Source of the DNA: Micromussa lordhowensis
Taxonomy: Eukaryota > Cnidaria > Anthozoa > Scleractinia > Lobophylliidae
Direction: 5' to 3'
Length of the DNA stretch: 64,000 nucleotides
Assembly (NCBI GenBank): GCA_964020085.1
Contig: OZ026599.1
Span: 38,334,937-38,398,936, forward strand
The notes beneath the pieces are model-generated. The model saw nothing but the letters and a program-made list of their open reading frames with translations. It ran no database searches and was not told where the DNA came from. Shown piece by piece: positions 11,031 through 23,117 of the stretch (within the stretch, counting starts at the first letter, position 1; the number at the start of each line of letters is the position of its first letter). The translations under genes and the position numbers were made by a program.

Positions 11031-13109
11031 TTAAAGTGCACCTAACCCCAAAAATTTTTTTTCGCTAAAACAATAAAGCTTATTTTGTGGAGTAATGTGC
11101 CGCAAAAATTTTTTGATTTGGTTAAATCCTCGAATTTCTGTGCCCTTTTGAAACCGAGTTTCGTATGGTTCACGACCGAGCAAAGGGGAATCTGGGGAGA
11201 GTAAGGCCGTGACGTCACTTCGAGAACGAAAGCTTCGGCTGTCCCAGTCGGGCCTTTTACTCTGTGCGAGCGTAGAAGCCTTTTTGCCGCATAAGTTTTT
11301 CGCTGGGGCTCCACAGTCGACAGATTTCTGTTTTTATCAACAATATCTTCTACTTCGTCGGGTTCTGAAATGAGCTTTGACTCAGAAGACTCCGAAATTT
11401 ATTATATCGCTGAAGAGAATGACGACTCGCACTTATCAACAACGCAAAGTGAATAGTTAAACGATGACGACCGAGCTGATTTATATGCTGACAACTCTCT
11501 GGCCAATGAAGAATGGACAGCCAAATGAGGTGGATGCTGACAAAGAACTCGAACGAGCTCTGATCTCTGATGGACAGACCCGAAGGCAATGATATGTAGA
11601 AGTCAGAGAGTGATACTAGTAAGACTGTAGCGCGTGGCGCGTATTTACTATTTTCGCGCATTCTTCGATCTCGCATTAACATACTTTCGTATAAATAAAA
11701 GTCAAGTTCCTTTACTTTCTCAAATTATTTTAACTTCATGCGTTCAAAGTAGATCAAAATGATTATCCCATGACACAATGCTTGTGTTCTTTTCGTGCGA
11801 GTGTGGAAATTGTAGCGTCGCTTCCCTTCAAAACATCAGCGAATGTTATTGTTGTTATTATTGTATTAAAGTGAGTTAGAAGGTTGTCAAGACTCAAAGA
11901 AGAATGATCTTGTTCTTGAAGATAATGGTGCTGATGTTATCTTAAAGTGTGTTACTGAATATCCAGGAATTAAACCTGTATGGCTTCAGAAATGGAGTTT
12001 TAAGATTAGTAGCGGGCAAATACAAAACTCTCTGTCAGCTGTGCCGACTGACTGCTGTTGTTTCTCAAATCAGATGCAACAACGGCAGCATGAATCGATG
12101 GACAAGCGGTTATTCCAAAGCCACTGAGTCAGCAAAATCCCTTCCTCTCTCTGAAAATCCAGGCATCGAGCGAGATCATCTGGTTTGAATTAAATGCTTT
12201 ATAGAACAGATCACCGAACACTTACACTGCTATCACTTTTGCACGTTTCGCTTTCACGAAATCGAGCCATCCCTTTGTACGTTTCTTCTCTTCAGGACGA
12301 TCATCTCCATAAAATGGTATGGCATGTAGCGGAGTATCTCCTGTAAGTTTGTTGTGTTGCTACATGACAATACAGCGCACCTGGCTAGCATTTTTTTCGA
12401 ACAACTTTTCCGGCCTTTCCCACACAAACAAGTAAATATGCGAATCTCAGAATTCGCTACTTGCACATGACCCATAATCCCTTGCGTTTTTGGGGGGTAA
12501 CTAGTAGAAGAAATGTATGGTATCATGACAAAAATTAGTTCGGTGAGCTCGCAAAACCAGCTACTAATGCTTAAAAATGCACCAGAATTTACCAAAATCA
12601 TGATAGGAGAAATTTGTACTAGTTTATAACTAAATGTAGAGAAATTTTTTTTTTGTCCATACATCGTCTGTAAAATTACAAGACGATGTATGGACCAAAA
12701 AAAAAATTTCTCTTCATTTAGTTATAAACTAGTACAAATTTTTCCTATCATGATTTTGGTAAATTCTGGTGCATTTTTAAGCATTAGTAGCTGGTTTTGC
12801 GAGCTCACCAAACTAATTTTTGTCATGATACTATACATTCTTCTACTGGTTACCCCCCAAAGCGCAAAGGATTATGGTTATGTGCAAGTAGCGAATCATC
12901 GTGTTCTCGATTTGACGTCACATCCGGCCCTCGACCCATTCCCCGTTAAACTCGGTCGTGAACCAAAATGGCGGCATTTTGACGTACTTTGACGAGCCAT
13001 AGAAAATCAAAGATTTAACCAAATCGAAAAATTTTTGCGGCACATTACTCCACAAAATAAGCTTTATTGCTTTAGCGAAAAAAAGTTTTTGGGGTTAGGT
13101 GCACTTTAA
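11031..13109. mobile_element. 2.08 kb TTAA-flanked element with TIR AGTGCACCTAACCCC
   Basis: Left end TTAAAGTGCACCTAACCCC at 11031 and right end GGGGTTAGGTGCACTTTAA at 13109. The inverted similarity runs about 100 bp inward from each end, including TTTTGTGGAGTAATGTGCCG and its inverse near 13050. A second element with the same termini and TTAA flanks lies at 26716-27154. The interior has no intact transposase frame, but carries the giant palindrome at 12452-12898. Non-autonomous; the target site suggests piggyBac-type mobilisation (inference). Confidence 0.75.
12452..12898. repeat. Giant near-perfect palindrome, arms about 218 bp
   Basis: Arm 12452-12669 is the inverse of 12681-12898 with few differences. 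The centre at about 12675 is itself palindromic (TGTAAAATTACA), so there is almost no loop. Both arms therefore show the same open frame in opposite directions (the KLVQ..PIMILVNSGAF peptide), an artefact of the symmetry rather than a gene. It is probably a foldback element nested in the 11031-13109 transposon. Confidence 0.88.
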
Positions 13110-14310
13110 GGTTTCAAGATGTATAATATGTAGGCCTCATCATCTACAAAGCGTTTTCTTTTCATCTTTTTTTTTGACATTTTTATAAACTAATTGCGAT
13201 TTTGAGACGGCAATACCACATTATATTGACGGCTAGTTGGGAGAAAATATATTCCGTATTGGGCGGAGTCTTTACCACGGCGTGAATTTAATATTACTGA
13301 TGATTTTTCTTTATGTAGATTTGTGTCCGTTCAAAACGTTGAGTCATTATTTGGACAACTTATAATTCTGTAAAATTCACTTGACATTTAGTTGCTGGTC
13401 GGGAGTGACTGTAATTTTGAGTTTAGTCACTGAGGAAATATTGCACCACCTGCAATGTATTATATTCCTGCCTTAATATTACAACCAAGTAGCGATTTTA
13501 AATGTATTGAATATGAAAACGTTCGTAATGAATGCCCCACCTTCAGCGTATATGATGTCAAGGGATCGTCAAAAGCACTGTTTTTGTTTTCTTGAAACCT
13601 TGACGCAAAAAAACGCAATGTATTTATTTTCTTCATGAATTTGAACCTTTCTTTCTTTCTTTCTTAACCAACCAACAGTAAAAGATGCATTCTATATTGC
13701 ACGCCAGTTAAGTAATAGAGCAAGTTGCCCGACTGTACTTCATTAGATAGTGCAGCTGTCAAGTGTTTCCAACGCAGATTATCAAATATGGCGGTACGAT
13801 AGGGTCTGGGTCTTAGAATTAAATTAAGGTCTCGGTTAGGAGCCTCGGTTTCAAGTTTTCAGAAAAATGTCGTTCTTGACACGATCTCTGGTATTCACAG
13901 GACGTTATTTGAAGAAGATGACTAACTCAAAGGCCATCAAACAGCAATCATAGCTACAAAGGTTTGATTTGAAAAACAACAGCCAGTCAAAATTAAGCCC
14001 AATGTTCCTTACTCGCATTTCAGAACCAAATAAGGTCCTGAAAACAAATTAATTCCCAAAACAGATCCGTATCCCGTTTACTCTAATTCCAAACATTACC
14101 AATTTTTCCCACTTGATATACCGGGATAGCTGTTCTAAATATCCCATATCCGTTTACTTTTTTCCAGATATCCTGTATCCCGTTATTTTTCTTTTTACCT
14201 AAAAACGCCTAACAGGGCCTGGTTACTTCAGCTTACGTTGAATCTTCCGTTATGGTACTTTTCCAGTTTGTATTTGTTTGCGAATTTGAAGGTCAAAAAT
14301 TAAACTAAAA
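13110..14310. other. Intergenic, no gene seen
   Basis: Non-coding. Includes loosely repeated ATCCCGTATCCCGTTTAC words at about 14068-14195. No open frame with family features. Confidence 0.45.
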
Positions 14311-15236
14311 AAAAAACGCTTAATACGAACACCCTCTTATAACGGACAGTTTCGTTTGTCTCGACAAAAAGCTCATTATGTTTTCTCTAAAATTAACCCG
14401 CTTTAAACGGACACCGGTTAAGGACAACGGACACTTTTCTGCGTCCCGAGTCACAAACTCTCATATATTGTCAACCCCGTTTTACGAACACTGGTTATCT
14501 TCACACTGTCTATTTTCATTGTCACAATTAAGTGATAATTGTAGACATTGTTCCCTGTTCAAATAATGACAGATTTTTACAGGTTAATAAAATTTTACAA
14601 CTTAAAAACAAAACTAGTAACAAAGTAGCGTGACATATTGGATTTTGACAGGAGCCCATCACTAGGAGCCAGCAACTACCCCATATTCCTGTCACGGCGT
14701 TTTCACAGACCTGTCTATTTTTAGCTTGAATTTACCGCGAATTCAGACTCCCACAGGGACAACAGTGAATAATCATAAGCGCGGACTTGATTTTTTAATT
14801 AACGTCGGCATTTTCACTGGAAGATTAAAAGGAAAAGCCGCCATTGTTTCCCTTACCGATGCGCGCTCGTGTAGAACGGAACTGACCTATTTTGCGGGAA
14901 AAGAAGTCTAAAAATAGACCGGTCTGTAAAAATGCCGTGACATAGGCTTAGTATTGAAGTTGCAAGCTCCTAGTGATGGGCTCCTGATTTTGAACAGTCT
15001 GTCTTTCTCCCGGTGCGTGACTCTTGTACTACGTATAGTCGTTAATAAAGTTTTCTGCCTCCTGTTACACACGTTTCACTTCCTTGGCTTTTTGTTGTAG
15101 TCATTGCTCTTAGCCTTCTTCCTCTTTGACGTTGTTTGGTTGCTGCGAGCTGTACCAGGATCATCCTCCGCTCGTACACTCGGATAATACGGACACTACG
15201 GAATGTCCCCCTGGTGTCCGTATTAAACGGGTTCCA
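14311..15236. mobile_element. Probable Tc1/mariner-pogo-type relic with TIR around AATACGGACACC
   Basis: The left end CGCTTAATACGAACACC near 14316 and right end GGTGTCCGTATTAAACGGG near 15213 are inverted versions of a terminus seen in pogo/Tigger-like elements (CGTTTAATACGGACACC). Further CGGACA words follow inside each end (14343, 14410-14430, 15181-15205). There is no intact transposase. A second inverted-repeat element (14650-14991) is inserted in it. Confidence 0.5.
14650..14991. mobile_element. Foldback MITE, about 340 bp
   Basis: Arms 14650-14726 (CAGGAGCCCATCACTAGGAG...CTATTTTTAG) and 14907-14991 (CTAAAAATAGACC...GGGCTCCTG) are inverted copies. No coding capacity. Lies inside the pogo-like relic. 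Confidence 0.8.
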
Positions 15237-18200
15237 CTTTTATTAGCGTTTTTTGGGGTTTTTGCTGCGAATATTTCTTAGTGGAGATAGGCTTGCAGGC
15301 TTAAACAAACTTATAACAATAAACATATTTACATAGCAATCTTTTTTATTGCTGCTCTATGCAACTGGACGTAAAAAGAGAGGAAAACAGTCTATAAAAT
15401 ATGTTTTATGTCCAAAGGTAGACCAAGGTAGAGTCAGCAGCCATTTTTAAACACACTTGAAATTGAGCATTAGGATCAAGTAACGTCAAACAAATTAGGG
15501 CTGTCGGCAACTTTTGGGCAACTTTTTTCGGGGCAACTTCTTATGCTGTATATATAAGACAATACTGCAAAATAAAAACAGACCAAACTGGCATATGAAG
15601 GACTTTTTTTGTACGGCATAGTTCTCTAAACATTTCTAAGTTTTACACATTGTGGGGAGTTGTTCGATTGGTTTGCCTGTGGCTTCAGTGCAAAGGCGAC
15701 TCAAGTGGTCAGTGGTGGGTTGATAAAACCAAAATAGCGGAGTACAACTCTGCAAGATGATTTTCAGTCCTTACTGTGCACTCTCAAGAGCCGGTTTTCG
15801 TTTTTTATTTTGATTCATGTAAAACGTCATAAAATGTAACAATTCGTAACTACTTACATGAAGTAAACTCAAAGTTTTATGGATGCGAAGCTTTATGCTT
15901 CGTTCTTTCTGATAGCAACAACTTCGTAGTAGTAAAAAAGAAACTTTGGAAAAAGAAATTAAAATGCCTAAAAGATAAGGAATGTGGTTCGTAACGAAAA
16001 ACATTGATTCGCACACCATCGAGTGAGATTAAACAAACATCGGGGTTCTGAGGTTGCGCAGTACGGACTGGAAAACAGCAACAGCGGGTACAAGACTAAG
16101 CATACCAGTTGGGTTAAACAATGAACAGAACTTAAAAAAAGAGGTTGCAACTCGTTTTAGTAGGCTATTAAATTCTCAGGACTCGAGGAACAGTGAAAAC
16201 CCGTTCTTTGGTAAGGTAGGAAATATTAAAATATGAAAAGCAACGTGAAGATTTTGGAGCAACTTTAAATTTAAAACAAACATATACCCATATGAACGTA
16301 ACTGAACACTTAATTCTTTTGTCTTTCGCCTTATTGACAGTTTTTTTAACTTCAGATATTCTTTAATTACTTCATCACTTCCACGGCTCCTCAATCGGAT
16401 CATTCTCATTGTGCACACTGATCTACATAAAGTACTTAATTCTGTAACGTAGCATTAATAAAGAACCTTTGTATTTTCGTACTTATCTAACAATAGTGAT
16501 AAACAAGGCCGAAATCGAAAAACAAATATCAATAAGGACTAATTCAAATGAATGTTATTACAATAAATGGAAACCTTTAATTCACAAGGAGTTTGTAACC
16601 TAGGGCTGTCTATTGCTTTTCTTTGTGCTTTGTAGGATTTAACGCAACCTTTTTTTTTGCAAGTCATAGTAGAGAATGTAACTGTATTTGTTTGTTGTAT
16701 TCTAATGTATTGTAAGTATTATTTGTACGTATTGTAAAGGTAATATTGTTAATAAAAAAAAAAATAGTATCACGTGGACGGAAATGCGATAGTCGCGAAA
16801 AAATAAACTGTGCGACCGCGCTTTTCAAGCAGCAACAAATTATTTAGCGTAACTGGGACTCCCAGATTGAGATTTTAATGCATGTATATTCATTATTGTA
16901 ATGCGAAACTAATGTCTAAACAGTAAAGTGGTTAAGGTTTACTTAAGCCGATATAGCACACAAATTAGGCCGGACGTAACTCATATTATATTGACAGGTC
17001 TCAGCGGCGGCTCAAAGACAACGATTTTACTTGGCCGCAGTGTTGCAGCTGTTTTGCTGATATATTTCTCTTTCAATTACCTCAATTTCAGATGTTACAT
17101 ATACCAGGTTAACTTCAGTGGTTTTAAATTGTCTCTCATCTTTGAAAACATTGCTTCAAGTTTATTCGAATGGCAATACGGTAACGTTGACTTCAAAGCA
17201 GCATTTCTGCTTCTGTTATATAGAGTCCGGAATAGGAAGGCAAAGAGGAGAAAAGCCCTTAAAAAAAGTATTGTTGAAGTGCTTTCCTATCGCTTCCTAA
17301 CAAGACTATAAACAAGGTGAGAATTTTGTTCTATTTTATCTTTGAAATTTCTACAGTGTATTGTTTAGTCTTTATTACAAATCTGAAATTATCCCTCGTG
17401 ATAATGTGGTTCCAGTGCTATTCGCCCGAACTTGTCAGTGACTTTCGACAGGTTGTTCCTTTAAAAAAATACGGTATTTTTGGGAACATTATTGATTTAA
17501 GATCACCAATAAAAGCCTGCAGCCATTTCTCATTCGCTTGAGGAGTCCAAAAAAAAAGCTTATTGAAAATGGGGAACTGAAAGAAAAAAACTTCTAAATA
17601 AAAACATTTACTACTCCCAGAGTTTTTACCGATTTGCATTTCCTTCTGCAGCATGGAAAAAATGACTAGATTTGTCTGAAAGCAAGCTTATCATATGAGA
17701 GCTAAATTAACAGCCACGTTTTTAAAGCTAAATAGCTAATAATAGAGATGTCTAAATGTTGGCATTAAAAAGATAATTCGTGGACAAGAACTAAGTAGTT
17801 AAGGCTATTTGAGCGAAAAATTGAGGAACATGTGATTGCAGTCAGAATAAAACGAAAGTACATGATATCATTTTTTTCTTGATAACCTGAAAAGAAGATA
17901 ACGTTAGAGTATGGAAAGTTTTTTTATCGATTTGCATTTCCGGCAACAGCACAGAGACACAATTTCTTCTGCCTTTATTGGTTTTGTGGGTTCTTGGCTA
18001 GAAATTCGTTGGCAAGTTGTTTTTTTCTCTTTCGCATGTACGAAAAGTTTCTACAACCTTCATTAACACGATATTGAAAATCATACTAGCAGCTTTTCAG
18101 ATAAAACGGCAAAGATTTTTTTGGAATTCAGTATCAATGTATGATTATATCTGACAGATAAAGTGCCAGAAACAGGTTTCAAAGCAAATATCAGTGGTTC

Positions 18201-20112
18201 GATAAGGCCATGAATACAACAAAAGATAAGATGTTGATGTCACCTCAACGGGGTGCATTAGTGCATTATGTTTTATGCATTATCCATGCCACTCTTTTAA
18301 TGAACCTGATAATCCTTTAATACATTACTAAGAGTTCATAGCGACTTATTTTCCTCTACTGTTAAAAAATGTAAAATTATGCAATTTATTTACCTGCGAA
18401 ACACGCAAGAGCTCTGATGAACTCGATATGACGTGTTCAGACATCGGGACATTCCCGGCAGTAACAAAGATATCTATACATATGCTGATATTGGTTGTCA
18501 TTCGGGGCAGTCTCATTTGTGCCTCAGTCACGTGATTGGCCTAGCCAAAAAGGCATTAAGTTACATCGCACGTGTTATACGACTAAAAACAGTATATCAC
18601 GGGCAGTGAAGAGTCCAAATTTAACAACTATTTAACAAGTGAGACAGTTGCAAGAGACGTCTAAATTCAAGATCAACTAGAACTGAAGGATTCCATTTAT
18701 AGCTCTCTTGCTCTGAGCTGTCATGGTTTTAAGCTCTGCATTGCAGCCCTATGCCCCACTGGGGGCCATAAGGATAAATGATGATCGAGGCCATGGTTCT
18801 CATCGTCGTTTCTTTGCAATATGTTCGCCGGCCCAGGAATAAGCTGAAAGTCGTTGTAGCTTGCCAGGCTTTTTTGCAAAGCTGAGTAATAACTCGATGA
18901 AACACAATACATATGATATGAAAGACTGAATTTTTTCAATAAAGGTATATCAAAACTAAGTTAATATTTTGCCTCAACACCCAAAGGCCGTAAAGGAATC
19001 AAAATCTTTCTGGGTAAATATTTTATCAACTACCAGGACAATTATTAGTTTTAGTAAAATATTCATAGGCTTCGATCGTCCCAGGCCGGCGAGTGCCGGG
19101 ACGTTCAGTGTATGAACTTTATGTTTCTTTTCGCAGAAACATCATTACGTCATTCAGCCTGCTAATCACTTCTTTGCTGGCCAATCATTGAGGCGATTTT
19201 GCGTACCGCTTTTTTTCCCCTTTTTTGACAGAGGTAAAACGGTGTTGAATAGAAATATAACTTTGGCTCACATGAAATCAAACACGTTTTTTTGTAGCAA
19301 AAAGTGTGTTAGTTTTAATTTAGAACCGTCTGAGAGTTGTTTATTTGATTTGCTATTTCAGCTTTCCTGCAAAAAACGGATGTATAAATAGATTACCAGC
19401 TGAGGATCGTATCGGAAATGACACGATCGGAAACCAATTTTTTCCTGAAACAAATTGCATTCCATTAAAACGTTTTCCACTGACTATGATTCAAAACTGT
19501 TCTCCGTCAAAAATACCGAATTTCTAGAGATGTTAAGTACCTTTTCTGGGAGATAAGTTGGGTTATATCACAGCAATTTCCCTCGTAACAGTTTCATTTC
19601 CTTACTTAACAATCACCTTACGCTATCATAACCGGCACCTAAAGGGCGTATATATTAAAACGCAATTTTTGAATTTTGATTTGTACTTCCGCGGCTTTCT
19701 ATTCGTTTTTTTTTACATTTTGATCAATAGATTACAATCGTAATACTGTCTCTTTCTGTTAATGCTTCCCAATGTTTGCTTTTGGTGACGCGTTTCGCAA
19801 TATCAATCTTGTTTGCTGATATTAAATACAAAAAATTCATTGTCTAGATCTGACACCTACGAGATCATACAATGCGCTGTCAACGACAAGAATTTTCTAA
19901 AGCTTCACTCGACAGATTAAATACTTCTTGAAGGTATTGTGTAATGATGATTTAAATAAGAGGTGGCGATAGGATTATACCCTGTGATTGACGCCGAGCA
20001 ACCAGACAAAAAGATTTTCAGCTACTCATCTTTCGAGTGGATGTTTCTTTATGTATACATAACTACTCTTTACATTTCAGGGTTGTTTTCGCTTCTCAAC
20101 GCGCGCCAAGTG
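15237..20112. other. Intergenic, no gene recognised (4.9 kb)
   Basis: Short open frames only; the longest (16928-17311, 127 codons) has no recognisable domain. An A-rich tail near 16750-16770 preceded by ATTGTAAG words is like that near 570-600 and probably marks a retroelement 3' end. The last 150 bases form the 5' flank of the receptor at 20113. A polypyrimidine-AG at about 20072-20080 (TTTACATTTCAG) could be a splice acceptor for a 5' UTR intron. Confidence 0.45.
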
Positions 20113-21198
20113 ATGAATCAAACTAGTGCTCCTCCGTATGATATGCTGACCTCAATATCTCAAGTGGAATCAATCTGCTTTGGAGTTATCCTCTCTTTGC
20201 TCTCCATCTTTACGCTTCTTGGTAATAGTCTGGTATGTCTTGCAGTTTGGAGATTCAGGAATTTAAGAAACTTGACTAACTATTTGGTTTGCAGTTTAGC
20301 TGGCGCAGACCTGTTAGTTCCGATACTTCGAGTAATTTGCCTTAACATTTCAGTTTATGCGGGAGAATGGGTGTTTGGAGAAACGTGGTGCCACGTTTCT
20401 TCAATGTTCGGCGTTCTTTTATGCGGAGCTTCTATCCTTCACCTTTGCGCAATCAGCATTGAAAGACTTATCGCGATAAAATGGCCTCTATCCTACCACA
20501 TGAAGGTGACACCAAAACGAATTGTCATTTTATTGATTTACATATGGCTGCAGTCGCTTGTGTTAGCCATTTTTCCCGCCTTGGGTCTCGCTGAGCATCG
20601 CTTCAACCCAGTCCTGTCAGAGTGTGAGATCAACTGGCTGAAACATCCAACTTTAACCATACTTTTGCTCGTGTTTTATTGCTTTTTGCCTGTTACAATA
20701 ATGATAGTTGCTTACGTCATCATTTTCAAAGAGGTCCGCAGAAACACACGCAGGATTTCTGCGATAGAGTGTGCCGGTAACCAAGGACCAAGCAACGTGT
20801 TAAAAAGGGAAATGAAAGCCGTGAAAACGTTAGCCGTTGTGGTGGGTTTGTTTTTTATTATGTGGATGCCTTATTTTGTGACAACAACGATCCGTGCCTT
20901 TGGAGGAGACAGCGTAATTCCTGGCGCGTTGCAAAGAACTGCCATCACGCTCGCTTATGGTAACTCGTGCTGTAATTTCGTTATTTACGCTCTCATGAAC
21001 TCTCAACTACGGAATGCGTTCTATCAAGTCTTGAGAGGCTGCTGTGGTAGGGACGCAAGGCTGAAATTTAATACCACCAGAGCTTTGCACTTGACTGCGA
21101 TTGACACAAACAAAATGCCTAAAGCAGTCAAAGCGAAAAGATATCGGAAAGAAAATTCACAGGAGAGCCATAAGCAAAGAACAGATCGTGACAATTAA
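20113..21198 (+). CDS. Class A GPCR, amine/peptide-like, with NFxxY instead of NPxxY
   Basis: A 361-residue receptor, with start chosen at ATG 20113 (MNQTSAPPYD, one glycosylation site). The open frame extends upstream, but only through a GTG or an ATG at 20041 that lies before a splice-acceptor-like TTTACATTTCAG; the 20113 start gives a normal class A N-terminus. Landmarks: GN in TM1 (N38), SLAGAD in TM2 (D66), C93 at 3.25, ERL at 117-119 in place of DRY, a Cys in ECL2 (LSECEIN), MWMP in TM6. TM7 reads NFVIY: the proline of NPxxY is Phe. No Asp at 3.32 (Gly), so a classical monoamine ligand is unlikely. The C-tail is basic. Ligand unknown. Confidence 0.93.
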   Translation: MNQTSAPPYDMLTSISQVESICFGVILSLLSIFTLLGNSLVCLAVWRFRNLRNLTNYLVCSLAGADLLVPILRVICLNISVYAGEWVFGETWCHVSSMFGVLLCGASILHLCAISIERLIAIKWPLSYHMKVTPKRIVILLIYIWLQSLVLAIFPALGLAEHRFNPVLSECEINWLKHPTLTILLLVFYCFLPVTIMIVAYVIIFKEVRRNTRRISAIECAGNQGPSNVLKREMKAVKTLAVVVGLFFIMWMPYFVTTTIRAFGGDSVIPGALQRTAITLAYGNSCCNFVIYALMNSQLRNAFYQVLRGCCGRDARLKFNTTRALHLTAIDTNKMPKAVKAKRYRKENSQESHKQRTDRDN

Positions 21199-21292
21199 GT
21201 ATTATTTTAATTTCAATAGCAATGTACTCAATGCTGAAATATTATTTCCAAGAAAGAAAATAGCCATGCAATTGTTCCTTTACGGTAATACC

Positions 21293-21298
21293 AATAAA
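21293..21298 (+). terminator. Polyadenylation signal AATAAA for the GPCR at 20113-21198
   Basis: First canonical AATAAA downstream of the stop codon, 95 bases away. Supports a short 3' UTR. Assignment is by position only. Confidence 0.55.
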
Positions 21299-22043
21299 TA
21301 TGTAATGCACGGCTAACAGAAGTGGTATTAAGAATGTAAGTTAATAAAAAGAGAGAGTTCTTACGAGAATTTACGAGAAATTACAATACACTACGGTATG
21401 TAAGAAAATATGGCCTTCCCATTCAGGCCTTGGAACGATATTAAAACTGAATTACTCAGCGGAACCGTCATCTGTTTTTATTATTTTAGTTGAAAGGGTA
21501 GTGCTGTAATGAGAGATTTCTTAATTGCGCAGTTAGAAGTTCAATTCAATGACTGATTTCTTGCGGCTTCGTAGTCTTAATAACGATTTGTCAGATGTCC
21601 ACTTCGCGTGGAGTGTCTCATTTCCTCCGTTCCAGAGAGGCCCACGTTATTAAAAATTGCACGAACAAATAACAAACCTGCCGAAATTAATAGTGCAAAG
21701 TTGTTTCCATCAATATGGTGTTTACCCTTTCAGCTTCGCGAGAAAGTTGCTTTCTTTGATTCATTAAGAGAAAAAAACTCAATTCAAGTGATCGAGATTT
21801 TACGCTCATTTTATAGTATTTTTATAGTATTGTTTTTTAGAAAACACCGCATGTAAAAGAAAGGAAACTCGTATTTCGATTATCAGCTGATCATTGCATC
21901 AACAACTCGTGCTAGAAATACGGCTTTTAGAGCACGCTTTCGTACGTTTTCAGTTCCCCAAACATATTAAACCGAAGAATTGAGTCATTCATGGAGCGCG
22001 TTGAATTTATAAGTTATCGTCATTGTGTCCTGTTTTTTCGTGT
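21299..22043. other. Intergenic between convergent GPCR genes, no gene seen
   Basis: The plus-strand receptor ends at 21198 and the minus-strand receptor ends at 22044, so this holds the two 3' flanks. No repeat or coding feature recognised. Confidence 0.5.
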
Positions 22044-23081
22044 TCAAAGAGAACTTATAAAAACAACCTTAACGTTTCTTGGTGGAGAACTTGGGTTGTT
22101 ACTATTTTTAAGAAGACTTCCAGGTCTTTCTGCATTCAATTTTGGCAGCACTGTTAATAAGGTCACGCCAGATTTCTTTCGATCTCTTTCCTCAAAACAA
22201 AGGATTCTCCTAAATTCTGAACGAAATTTTTCGCAGAAAATTGGGTAAATGAACGGGTTGATAGCACTATTTGCAATCCCAAACCACGGGAGAACGACAT
22301 TTACTTTATATGGAATGAGGTTCCAGTACACTTCCGGTGCGAAACGCCACAGCACTTCCGCTGCCTGCAAAGGAAGCCAACACAGTGCAAACACGATGAC
22401 AATGGTAATCAGCATTTTAGTGGGTTTGCGTCGCGTGGCCCTGATCCTATCCATTTCCAATTCCGAGTGCTGGCCTGGAGCAGTGCTCTTCCATAGCCTC
22501 ACACCAGTGATGAGGTAAAGCGTTGCAATTGTTACCATGGGAACGATGTAGCAAAACACAAGAAAGAGAAGTGTATAATCGCTTGAGGACATTCCACTAT
22601 TTTTCCAAATAGGGACGCATATGTGCTTTTTTCCGACGACTTTCACTGTTGCAACCAAAAACTGAGGAATAGCAAAGCCGATTCCAATACACCATATGAA
22701 CACAATGCACCATTTGATACACCGTTTGGTCAGCATTTTCTTCAGAGGGAAAAAGATTGCACAGAAACGATCTATGCTAATAGCGAAAACGCTGTAAACA
22801 GAACTTGCCACCGATAAGGCCTGGAGAGAGATAAGCAACCGACACGTGATCTTGCCCATAATACCACCAAACCAGTCAAACTGGTTGAAAAAAAAGTTTA
22901 CCAAGTAGATTATGACTGGTATCATTATGAGGTCAGCGGCTGCTAGATTGACAATAAGAAGATCCATTGTAGTGCGCATGGGCGTTCTGCTGCGGATCAC
23001 GTGGATAACGATGGCATTGCCAATCAGATCAAGAGATATGATGGCGGCTGCTAACACAGTTAAAACAACTTGCATGGTCAT
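22044..23081 (-). CDS. Class A GPCR, neuropeptide (RFamide/NPY-type) receptor-like
   Basis: 345 residues counted from ATG 23081 to the stop at 22044. Landmarks: GN in TM1 (N22), NLAAAD in TM2 (D50), C80 at 3.25, Q87 at 3.32, DRF at 104-106, a Cys in ECL2 (KKHICVPIW), CWLP in TM6, NPFIYPIF in TM7 and a long basic tail. Gln at 3.32 with the FxxCWLPL and NSxINPxIY patterns fits peptide receptors of the NPY/RFamide/orexin group. TM1 begins almost at the first Met, so the N-terminus is unusually short. The frame stays open upstream to an acceptor-like TTAATCTTCAG ending at about 23117, which suggests the true start is in an upstream exon not identified here. Ligand unknown. Confidence 0.92.
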   Translation of the reverse strand: MTMQVVLTVLAAAIISLDLIGNAIVIHVIRSRTPMRTTMDLLIVNLAAADLIMIPVIIYLVNFFFNQFDWFGGIMGKITCRLLISLQALSVASSVYSVFAISIDRFCAIFFPLKKMLTKRCIKWCIVFIWCIGIGFAIPQFLVATVKVVGKKHICVPIWKNSGMSSSDYTLLFLVFCYIVPMVTIATLYLITGVRLWKSTAPGQHSELEMDRIRATRRKPTKMLITIVIVFALCWLPLQAAEVLWRFAPEVYWNLIPYKVNVVLPWFGIANSAINPFIYPIFCEKFRSEFRRILCFEERDRKKSGVTLLTVLPKLNAERPGSLLKNSNNPSSPPRNVKVVFISSL

Positions 23082-23117
23082 GCCGATATTCAAGTCAATT
23101 CCCGCTGAGGGGTGTTC

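Noticed and set aside
12254..12992. Two open frames sharing the same peptide on opposite strands
   Set aside because: Produced by the giant palindrome; no start context, splice structure or family match.
16928..17311. 127-codon plus-strand open frame
   Set aside because: No recognised domain, low complexity and AT-rich codon use; starts at a non-ATG codon.
19963..20112. Upstream extension of the GPCR at 20113
   Set aside because: It depends on a GTG start, or an ATG before a likely splice acceptor; the ATG at 20113 gives a normal receptor N-terminus.
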